64,000 nucleotides of DNA from Fragum whitleyi. Its lineage: Eukaryota > Mollusca > Bivalvia > Cardiida > Cardiidae. Shown piece after piece: positions 1 to 9,700 of this stretch. The notes below the pieces were generated by a model. That model had not been told where the DNA came from. It searched no databases and saw nothing but the letters and a program-made list of their open reading frames with translations. Positions within the stretch are counted from its first letter, which is position 1. Each line of letters starts with the position of its first letter. The position numbers and the translations under genes are program-made. The stretch spans positions 59,353,020-59,417,019 of the forward strand of contig OX411548.1 of NCBI GenBank assembly GCA_948146395.1. The letters are read 5' to 3'.

Positions 1-1
1 G

Positions 2-343
2 AAATACAAAACTAACCAGGATGCGAAACCCATGGTTTTACGGATACCTAGCGAAGAATCTTTTTTCTGTCCAGTCAAGTGCATGAAAGATTTTTTAAAA
101 GTCAGAACGAGATTAGCCGGCTCCTTATTTCGTCATGCGGATGGAACCCCTTTAACGAGAACTCAGTTTGCTTTGGTACTCGATAAATGTATTTCGCGTA
201 CACAATACAGAAATATGCGCTATAGAACGCATAGCTTTCGCATCGGTCGAGCCACTGACTTGGCGCGTAAAGGGGTACCTGAGAAGTTGATTATGGAATT
301 AGGCAGATGGCAGTCAAATGCATACAAAACATACATTCATTAA
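2..343 (+). CDS. Tyrosine recombinase (integrase) C-terminal part of a DIRS/Ngaro-like retroelement, 5' end off window
   Basis: The reading frame is open from base 2, so the visible 114 codons are the end of a longer protein; the ATG at 32 is probably internal. Near the C-terminus are the landmarks of a phage-integrase-type catalytic domain: HSFRIGRATDLARKG (the His-x-x-Arg box), then LGRW (Trp in place of the second His) and AYKTYI with the candidate nucleophile Tyr, about 5 residues before the stop. Such enzymes insert DIRS-order retroelements through DNA circle intermediates. The SGNH ORF follows within 12 bases in another frame. The frame looks intact, with no stop or frameshift in the visible part. 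It could instead belong to a Crypton-type DNA transposon, but the downstream ORF and split repeats favour Ngaro. Confidence 0.85.
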   Translation, partial: KYKTNQDAKPMVLRIPSEESFFCPVKCMKDFLKVRTRLAGSLFRHADGTPLTRTQFALVLDKCISRTQYRNMRYRTHSFRIGRATDLARKGVPEKLIMELGRWQSNAYKTYIH

Positions 344-354
344 AGATGTTTTAA

Positions 355-927
355 TTGTTTTTCTTCAATTTTACAGACGTGTGGGTCATTGGGGATTCTA
401 TACCATATTGGGCTGGAGTTCGAGCTAAATCGACCAACAAACCTAATCTTAAGCTGGATACCAAGATAGCATGGTGGGGACGGCGTGGAATGTCGTGGAC
501 TCAATTTCGAAAAGCCGTGGAATGTCATGTTCTTCTACGGACAGAACCAGAAGTTGTAGCAATCCACCTAGGGGGGAATGACTTAACTTCACTAACATTG
601 ACGTCCATCCGTAATATAATGCTTCGCGAATTCAATTATTTACGCGCGGCGATTCCGGGAGCGGTAATTATATGGATTGACATTCTTCAACGAGCCACTT
701 GGAACTCAACGCTTTTTGATATTAATACTATTGAAAACAAACGCAAAAGAGTAAATAGATTCGGCCGACAACAAGCCGCTCGTCATTCGCGGTCAGCTCA
801 TGTACGGATGGACATCGATTTAAATACGCCCGGCTTCTACAGGCATGATGGAATCCATCTGTCCGATGTTGGTCTAGAAATGTACCTATTGAACTTAAAG
901 GATGAATTTGCAAAACACTTGGTATAA
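355..927 (+). CDS. SGNH-hydrolase-like protein of the retroelement
   Basis: This is an uninterrupted 190-codon frame. SGNH/GDSL blocks are visible: VWVIGDSIPYW at about residues 9-19 (block I Ser), VVAIHLGGNDLTS at about 66-78 (block III Asn in GGND) and RHDGIHLSDVGLEMY near 164-178 (block V Asp and His). The Ser/Asp/His set expected for an esterase is therefore all present. Ngaro retroelements of animals are known to carry such an ORF after the recombinase; its role in the element is not established. The start is uncertain: residues 1-8 are encoded by a pyrimidine-rich stretch ending TTTTACAG at 374, which looks like a splice acceptor. The domain may therefore be joined to the recombinase by splicing, or start inside. 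No matching donor is obvious. Confidence 0.82.
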   Translation: MFFFNFTDVWVIGDSIPYWAGVRAKSTNKPNLKLDTKIAWWGRRGMSWTQFRKAVECHVLLRTEPEVVAIHLGGNDLTSLTLTSIRNIMLREFNYLRAAIPGAVIIWIDILQRATWNSTLFDINTIENKRKRVNRFGRQQAARHSRSAHVRMDIDLNTPGFYRHDGIHLSDVGLEMYLLNLKDEFAKHLV

Positions 928-986
928 ATCATTCACAATTAAGGACTCCAGAATTTTGGGGGATAAATTTTTAGAAAATTTACAGT

Positions 987-1247
987 GGCGGAAAATTCTT
1001 CGTTGAATTATCTCAATAAGTAATCGGCGATGTTTGGGTGTTGTATAGCAGCGATGTCGGTCACACAAAAGCAGTATCGTCTGGGTGCTTTAATGCACAG
1101 CTCCGTTCATACTGCTCTAATCTCCCTACCGCGATCTTTCGCCAATTTTGAAATTCCATGTACATATGAGTCAAGCCCATAGTCCATGGGCTATATTATA
1201 TGAATATATGACATACTGTGTTGTGTTTGGAATTCGTCATAAAATAA
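987..1247 (+). repeat. 261-bp direct repeat, left copy (candidate B1)
   Basis: From GGCGGAAAATTCTTCGTTG to ATTCGTCATAAAATAA it matches 2807-3067. I see only two differences by eye: G/A at 1141 versus 2961, and T/C near 1159 versus 2979. It carries the GC-rich stretch TCTCCCTACCGCGA (1121-1134), whose reverse complement occurs at 1663-1676. Confidence 0.93.
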
Positions 1248-1914
1248 ATAGTGTTATTTTCAGAATTGAAAATAACATGGATTATTTTTGCGATGTGCGT
1301 GGCTGGTTTCCTTGACGACGATTGCCGAGTGAAATCGTCAATCTCCGTAATCCGTGACCCGTATGTCGTCTGCTATATAAACCCGTGCATCGACGAAATC
1401 ATTCTCTTTTTACTAACACGCGATACAAGATATTAACCCACCCACCCATTCCCACATCATAAGTTTTGGCAAATTTCACAATAAGGCAATGATTAATGCA
1501 ATAATATCTTTAGAACATGTTTGCTCTCGATTTCTGTATCGTTTCAGGTACAACCGTCGCCATTGTTGTTTTAGGAGAAAACTATCGAATTCTCGGATGC
1601 TGGTGGTGCTGTTATCTGAAAAAAGACCTATGACTAATTGATTGTTTTATTTCATCTTAATGTCGCGGTAGGGAGATAGATATTATATGACGCGTCAATA
1701 AGAGATCTGGGCTCGTTTTGCAACTTGGGCTACTGGCATCTCCTTTTGTCAAGCAAGCAAAACATTCATCGGTAACGCGTACGTGCAACTCCTTTTACTA
1801 ATGAATGAGCGTGAACGTAGTATGGCTGCATTAAATGACGGGAATAGAAAGTTCGGTACTAGCATTAAGTGGTGAACTGCACACAGCCTTAACTCCTCTG
1901 TTTATTAGAAATCG

Positions 1915-2545
1915 GCGGATGGTCACACCGAGTAATATTTTCATGCAAACCGGACCTTTGGTGTCCAGTGCAACGAGTTATGTTTATGCATCCAGAGTCT
2001 CAGGTGCTCTGGCTCTGCATATGTATTGTTTTGGCTAAAATGATGCTCTGTATTCTGCACACAATTGGTTTTTAAGCGACCAAGAATTATCGGTCTGCAT
2101 GAATACAAGTAATATGTGGTGTCTAAGGTGCACCGTGTCCTGGTGTCTAAGGTTCACCGTATGTTTTGTGTGCCGTGCATCCTGAGTCCCAGGTGCTCTG
2201 GCCCTGCACGGCTATGGTCTTGGTTTAAGAGTGGACTGTATTCTTGAAAGACTTGTCTTGAGAAAACCGTGAAATAATTCTTGGCCATCATGAATACAGG
2301 GAATGTATTGGTGTCTATGGTACACAAGGTCCTGGTGTCTAAGGTTCACCGTTGCTCATTTAGTGTGACGTGCATCCTGAGTCCGAGGTGCTCTGGCCCT
2401 GCATGTCAGTGGTTTTGTTTAATAATGCTCTGTCTTCATGCAGATGATGAATTATGAGTGGCCAAATACATAAGGTTAGCATGAATACAAGCTACAAGTG
2501 CCAAAGGTACACAGTCCTGGCGTCCAAGGTATGCCATACGTAGGT
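1915..2545 (+). repeat. Roughly 190-bp tandem repeat inside the retroelement
   Basis: At least three diverged units. The anchor GCATCC(A/T)GAGTC...AGGTGCTCTGGC occurs at about 1988, 2177 and 2372 (spacing 189 and 195). Each is preceded by GGTGTCTAAGGTTCACCGT-like blocks and followed by TGAATACA(A/G)G blocks. A fourth, weaker unit trails to about 2545. There is no long open frame. It lies between the two 261-bp repeats. Confidence 0.8.
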
Positions 2546-2806
2546 CTGCAGTTCACCCCTTAATACATGTATATAATGATGTCTACTAAACTAGCTGTGG
2601 TTTTGTAAGGTATATCTATCATGAAAACTAGTCATACATAAGAAGGTTCACAACGCTTGGCTTTCAGTGCCATTCATTTGTCTAACAAGCCTAGTACCGT
2701 TCATTCCATACCTTTTGCAGCTATTGCACAACTATTAAGTTAATTCGTATCCGATAATTTCAAGTAATCAAAATTCATATGCAAAGATCAAGTACTCACA
2801 ATCATG

Positions 2807-3067
2807 GGCGGAAAATTCTTCGTTGAATTATCTCAATAAGTAATCGGCGATGTTTGGGTGTTGTATAGCAGCGATGTCGGTCACACAAAAGCAGTATCGT
2901 CTGGGTGCTTTAATGCACAGCTCCGTTCATACTGCTCTAATCTCCCTACCGCGATCTTTCACCAATTTTGAAATTCCACGTACATATGAGTCAAGCCCAT
3001 AGTCCATGGGCTATATTATATGAATATATGACATACTGTGTTGTGTTTGGAATTCGTCATAAAATAA
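2807..3067 (+). repeat. 261-bp direct repeat, right copy (candidate B2, element end)
   Basis: Second copy of the 987-1247 repeat, about 99% identical, in the same orientation. The similarity stops sharply at 3067, which would mark the right end of the element. The near identity suggests a young insertion, or gene conversion between the copies. Confidence 0.93.
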
Positions 3068-3699
3068 TCATATTTTCTGGATTATCACTCTGTCATGTAA
3101 AATGCCAAGCCAGTGGATTCATATAGTAGTGAAAACAATATCAGTTTTCTCTCTTGATACAATGTATTTCAGGCATAAAACAAGATGTGTTTGTGAAACA
3201 CGAATGCCCCTGCAACAGCATTTTTTTTCAAAGTTTGATCTTGACAGATGACCTTTACCTTGTCACATGATCTTGACTTTGGTACCAGCAGATGCGGATC
3301 ATTGAGATCTATCATCATGCCAAATATGAGCCTTGTATGTCAAATACTTTTCAAGAAAAGGCAATGGTTAAGTTTTTGGGTTAAGTTTTCAGACAGACAG
3401 ATGGACAGACAGACGGATGGACAGACTGACAGACAGACGGACATGAGTAAAATAATATGCCCCCAATCTCTCGATACTGGGTCATAAAAATATACCAAGT
3501 CTCAAGAAAATACCATAAATAATAAGAGATATGGCCAAGGTTAAAGTTTTGAATGGTAACACCCACACCACCAACAACAGAAATCAAAATAACTCATCTT
3601 CTTGTTCAAAAACAGCGGAGATAAAAATGAGCTGAATAATAACGAAATCACTCACACAGATTTGATTTACAATATAAAATAATTAATGACTCAACTTAC
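3068..3699. other. AGL intron flank: AGACAGACGG tract and TGACCTT repeat fragment
   Basis: Holds a degenerate (GACA/GACG)n tract at about 3390-3443 within a fragment starting near TGACCTTTACCTTGTCA (3248). The same kind of fragment occurs in reverse at 20242-20580. I searched this stretch for the missing C-terminal AGL exon and saw none. Confidence 0.6.
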
Positions 3700-3787
3700 A
3701 GGTCCCTGATGATAGCTGAATCCTTTGGCTACTTTTTGATCTTCATTATCTAAAGCATTATCATAGTATCCTACATAACTCCAGTCA
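3700..3787 (-). CDS. AGL: AGL coding exon 26 (last one in window)
   Basis: Residues about 1432-1461: [20 protein letters not shown], then KGFSYHQGP. In the family this is followed by EWLWP and about 80 more residues. Acceptor TATTTCAG/TGACTG; donor GGACCT/GTAAGT, a full consensus site, so splicing to a further exon is expected. That exon must lie left of base 1, beyond the retroelement. Confidence 0.95.
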
Positions 3788-6700
3788 CTGAAATACAGAA
3801 AGTAAGATTGCTACTAAAATTTGACAATTCTCAGGGGACATTTTATCTTTAGAAACTTTAAGGCATATAGTGAAAATTTGCTTAAATTGCTCACTGACTT
3901 TTAGCTTGAAATGTTGGCTCATATGCCAAACAAGGTAATTTTGACTACTATGTGGTTAGGATGTGTTAAGGAAAACACTAAGTTGTTGAGTGTCATAAAC
4001 ATAATTTGTTTTAGCTATACAATGCTGTGACAAAACTTTAGTCACAAATCAAAGAAATGCCTTACATGAATGTCAAGCTGGCCTGCATTGCAGTCTGGTC
4101 TAACTGAATATTTAGATTTGTCAAATTGATTTTTAGATTTGATAGCAGGATTTTATCAATCAATCAAAGAAATCATTATAACTAAAAGCAATGGTCTTCA
4201 TTTAGAAACTACATGTATATTATAAACTTTAATAATAAAGACACCTACCTTGGATCTAGAGTTTTCATTCCTAGAGGTCCAAGCATCACCTTTTGCATTG
4301 TGTCTAACGCTGTCCAGGCTGTATCTGGGGTAAATAATTCTGGGGCCTAAAATCAAAACCATGTATAAGTAGATGTATTCTCTGTCCTTATTTTTCAAAA
4401 TTTGACTGATCAAAATTTAATTACAACAGGTTAAAGAAAACTCGAGGGAGAGATGAAACCTTCAGATATGGTTGAAATAATTTTTAACAATAAACTCATT
4501 GTTATCAGAGATTAAATTTGTCAATCGATTCTAAATCAAGTTTAGAAATTAAATACAATTCAATTCAGAAATATGCTATTTCATAATTCAAGGGGTCAGT
4601 GCAACACTATTGTAAGTGCCTATAAATATAGAGGCACTTACAATAGTGTTGCACTGACCTCTTGATATGAAAATGATTTTGCTTACTATTTCATGTATGT
4701 GAAAATTCATAAGCATATGATAAAAAGACATTGAGCAGCCTGTTCATCCAGAATAGTTTTACGATAATGTAAGTACAGTAAAAAGTAGCGGCCACCATAG
4801 CACAGTTGGTTAGGCATATGACTTCCAATCTGGAAGTCATGGGTTCGATCCCCAGTGTCAGCAAATATCCTTTCCAACGCTTGTCTCTCACCAATGGGTA
4901 TATAATCGTAAACCTATGTGAGATAGCAGTCGGAGGCTAGGAAAGGGTGTAATGGTAGTACCGATGAAAGAAATACCAGGAATCCATTGTTAGGTGCTCC
5001 GGCCGCCACGATATAACTGCAAAATTGTTGAAAGCGGCGAAAAAACCCATTCAAACAAACAAACAAACAGTAAAAAGTGCATTCAGTGACCACCTACAGG
5101 ACCATCAAAAAGTGGCTGTCAAAGAAAATGGTCGTTTTGTGCATATTTTCACATCAAACAAAAAATACAATTTTGATTGAATATGTATATCTTATTGAGA
5201 TTTTTTTCAATAATCCTATGTTGGTACAACTCAATAAAGAGACAAATCTTATGAGTTTTACCAACATAGGATTCATTTACAATAATCTTTAGACCAATAA
5301 TATCTACTTTTTGAGATATTTTGATTTGAAGGTGTTTTGAAAATGGTCCCTTAGTGAAAAAAGTAGCTTAATGGACGTGGTCATTTGTGCAAGATTGACA
5401 GGAAATAATAAAGGAAGAGTAATGCCACTGGGAATTGGACATGAGTCCCTGTGATTGGGATTTTTTGACACCTTTCATTGTTGGCAGTGCTTAAGAGAAG
5501 AATGTGTATTTTTTTTTATTTCATTGAAGTATGAAACTAAAAAACCTAATCACGCTATATGAATACACAAAGTGGATTCATAAATGACAATGACTAGGTT
5601 TTTAGTTTCATGCCTCAATGAAATCAACAAATACTATTTTCATTTCTTGTAATTTATTACCATGAAGCAAAATGTAAGGATTAATACAATACTTAAAAGA
5701 AGTTTTTTGAAGTTTTTCTGATTTTTTGAATCTAGAATGATCATTCTACCTTTCAGTTGAAGAATTCTAGAAATGCGATCTTTGGTTTACCAATGCCGAC
5801 TCCAATCTCTTTTTTAAATTTTTATTTTATATAGTTCTCAGATGGTCCTTTTTGGCGTGACAGATCACATATAAAAACTTACCACAACCATGGATATAGG
5901 AAAGTTACACCGTAATTGGTTGTTAGTCCAAAACTGTGTTGCATTTAATGTATCTTTGAATATTCCCCGTCTAAATATCAGCTCAGGGTTCTTCTCTGAA
6001 GGAACTGGGTGTGTATTTATCCAATAGTTCTGCTCAAAGTTGGCCCAAATCTTATCATGCCATTCTTTGTAGGAGACATCTACTTCTTTACCTTTTATTA
6101 GAATAGAAGTTAAAAGCAACTAATGTAAAATTTCATTACTGGACTAAAAGGTTTTAAAAAATTTAAATTTTAAATTTATCATAGACTGAAAATATTTGTT
6201 GTTAAAAATTTTGGAAGAATATGTAGAAATTGATTCAAATAAGCAAATAAGCAATAAGCAAGTTCTTCATTTCCACCATCTTTTCCCAAGCTAATATCTT
6301 GAGAGGATTAAACAAGTTCTATTGTTAAATAATAAAACCGATACTAAATGCTTACTTGGTTTAGCATAAAATTATTTCATAGGTTTTAACAAAACTTTTA
6401 ATAAAATATATTGTTTTCAAATACAATTTCTTTGGTGAAAAATTGTTGTTAACTAAGAATGGTCTAATACAATACCCGAAGAAAAAAATAAGGGCCAAAC
6501 TTTTACTGAAAGACATGAAAACAAATCAAAGAATCACAAATTTTACATTTCCACAATAACAGTGAAATTGACAAAAATTCCTTATCTGAACATTTATCTA
6601 CAAAACTTTGCTGAACTGACAACATGAAATCTTCACTATTGTGATTAAAACTACCATGACAAGTGATCTATATATCACTCACCATTGATCACAGCTTTCA

Positions 6701-9700
6701 CTCCACTATATGGATAAGATCCTTTACTATTCATCTCGTGTAACCATAATGCAGCAGAAGCTGATAAACCCACAAGCTCTACTGCCGACCCATCTCTGTA
6801 AAAATGTAATATGGGCACTACTAAAGACAAGTACTTAATTAAAGTTGTGTCAATCAATATTCCTACATTCTTAACATAATCTCTTCATCTCTTAAATAAT
6901 GTTTTACAAAAACCTTAACATTTGTCATGCTGAACATATGGAATATTTCTGTTTTAGCAGGAGAAAAAGATCAGTCTGCACATACATTCAGTCTGATCCT
7001 AGTCAACACCACCTATTTGTCCGTATGATTTGTTCACACAATTGATTTTAAAGGCAATATACGCAAGAAAGTATACTTTTAAAGTGCTTTCAGCCATTTG
7101 GTTGTGATGTAATATTTTAGCAGGATTTTATTCTGTTTGATAATTGCTAATGGTGGTTACGTAAAAGTACCATCTCTTATACATAATTTCAATAGTGAAA
7201 AAATCATCAAATTTGGTTACGAAAGAAAACATTTAAATACTCTTCCTTTTACCCATTATTTACGATGGAAATCAATCTTTGAAGTATTTAAGGCACTGAA
7301 TCAAAAGTAAGATTTAACTGTTAATTATCACACAAAATTAGGCATTATCAATGAAAGATGTCTGTAAATTAGTCATTTCATAGATGAAAACCAAAACCTT
7401 TCTCTGACTTGACTAGTTGACTGTCCTAATTACTGGAACAAGAAAAACCCTGGAAACCTAAATCAAGTAACTACAGCTTAAATGAGGTATAATAACAGGT
7501 TTATGAAAGCTCTCCTATGGTTTTATTTGATGTTTCAGCTGGAAGGCCCAGTAAAATATCTTAATAAACTCATCAGTTTCCCCAAATCTTTATAATTAAA
7601 AAGTAAAAGAAAAAAACTTGTAAATAGATTTGTAAATTACCTCGGGGTTGCAGGTTTTCCCCTATTACCAGCCCTCTCAGAAGATCCCATTTTGTCCATC
7701 CAGGTGCCACAGTTAAACTCATTACCACCAAACACAAAACCTGTCTCCCAGTCTATTCCTATTTCGTTGTTGAAACCTTAAATAAAGGATAATGAATGTA
7801 AAGATCTGTTTAAGGTAGTGGACCCATAATAGTTCTGCAATGTTATCTAAGTAAGAAACTTGAACAGTGTTAACCGAGGTTTCCTAATGATTTTCATTAG
7901 GAAACCTTGGCTAACATTGTAAAAGCTCATAAGCATTGAAATGTGGCAGAAAATATTACGTTTCCACTACCTTAAGTCAGCTTTTCTTTTTGAGGCCTAC
8001 CTTTAATTTTGTGCAAAAGTTTGAAGTAAGACAAGCACATAAACTGTTTTAAGACCTAGAATGAGCGACAGTCTAGAAAGGGGCATAACTCTTCCAAATA
8101 TTCATTTAGAGTTACATTAATCAAGATATTGCTTATCTGGAGGTTAAAATATATTTGAGCCTGTACGTGACATTTTCAACAATTTCAGATGTGCATAAAA
8201 CAAAGACTCTGGCCAGCCTGTGCATCAGCACAGTCTGACCAGAGACTTCGTTTTGCAATCTGTAGATAGATAACCTCTAAGGCCTTCTTAAAGAAGTCAA
8301 CAAATACATCAATCACATTGTTTGGTTGTCTATGCTATATTATATTTGTCTTCCATGCACACAAGAAACTGTATGAAATGTCACTCACAGGCATGCAACA
8401 TGTCAGGTTTTCTTCCAAACCAGTAAAGCTAAACATACCCACCTTGTGGTTGCATATGAGCATCTATCTGTGGTCCTGCATTTCTCTCACAAAGCTATAG
8501 CATGCAAAATGTCAGGTTTTCTTCCAAACGAGTAAAGCTAAACATACCCACCTTGTGATTGCATATGAGCATCTATCTGGGGTCCTGCATTTCTCTCTGT
8601 GTATTTCAAACCAGTAGCATGTTGTTGTATAGCCTCTTGCATTACATCACAGAGTAGCTGATCCTGTTATGAATTATATTTTTATAGTAACACATATAAC
8701 AAGAGCAAGCCAGTGCCAGTGGTCACCTGTAGGACCTGAATGATGCAAACATTCAAAACAAGTCCACTATTCTTAGAAAAGTGCTTTCAAAGTTATCCTC
8801 CTAAATAGTATGAAAAGCTCTTGTAGTAGTGAACATACTTGCAAAGTATTAAGAAGACATCTGCAATAGCAAAAGATATATTACCAAGGTTAACTTTTAT
8901 CACAACAGCACTATCACAAATGCCAATGCTACTAAGGTGACGACAATAGCTTGAACTTTTGATCCTAAACAGCCTAGCTTAAAACACGTCAATCTGAATT
9001 TCTCCCAATTCTGGTTGCTTAACAGGTCATAAATATTTATTGCCTGTACAGCCAAGTTTTTTATATTCCACAGTTGTTATTTTCACTTGAAGGGAGTAAA
9101 ACATTGTCCGTGGACGACCAAAAATTTATAATTCTAGCTAATTTGATACATGTTTACCAACTTTTGATTGTACTGTAATGATATGTGTTTGTATGAGGAT
9201 AATTGACAAAAGAGCTTAACAATCATATTAAAAACAGTTGTATAAACCTTTGTTATCACCTAAAGTTATTTAGTTTAAGTAACACTGTCAAGGAAAAAGA
9301 ATATCTGGTTCAAACTTAAGTTTGCACATCTGTGTAGGCTGATCTTAGTCCAAAACACCTGCCAAAGCTCAGTGCACAGTAGGTACATTCCATGGACAAT
9401 GTGAGAAGAGTTTTGAATGATAGACTTACACATTCTCCAGCAGGCTGAGGTTCTGAGTCAGCTGTTGGGAAAATCCTTGACACTTTATCATTGAGGATAT
9501 TGACACCATCTGGTACCAGTTTACAATAGTCTTGAACAGCCTGTAACCACCACCATACAGCATCTCGACAATTAAACCGGGCACCGGTACCGCCACACAG
9601 CAAGTTGGGGATCAAACCATGACGTAAACAACCACCAAATGCAAGAATGATATATCTGTAATAAACAAAACAAGAGTTGTCCGTGGACAACGTAGCTCGC

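Larger units (their letters stand above)
1..3067 (+). mobile_element. Ngaro-like (DIRS-order) retroelement, right part, inserted in an AGL intron
   Basis: Order on the + strand: tyrosine recombinase end, SGNH ORF, repeat copy (987-1247), 1559-bp spacer, repeat copy (2807-3067). Ngaro elements end in split direct repeats arranged B1-A2-B2 with A1 at the far left. The two 261-bp copies fit B1 and B2, and the spacer would then contain A2. The left part, with any gag and reverse transcriptase/RNase H, would be outside the window. The element lies between AGL exon 26 (3700-3787) and the missing terminal exon(s), antisense to AGL. Assignment to Ngaro rather than another DIRS clade is inferred from the hydrolase ORF and the repeat geometry, since no reverse transcriptase is visible. 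Confidence 0.72.

Noticed and set aside
355..927. Host lipase/esterase gene
   Set aside because: It lies immediately downstream of a tyrosine recombinase and inside the split repeats, so it belongs to the mobile element.
4790..4865. tRNA gene
   Set aside because: A and B boxes are present but no acceptor stem closes, and the sequence continues into a SINE body with tail and flanking target duplications.
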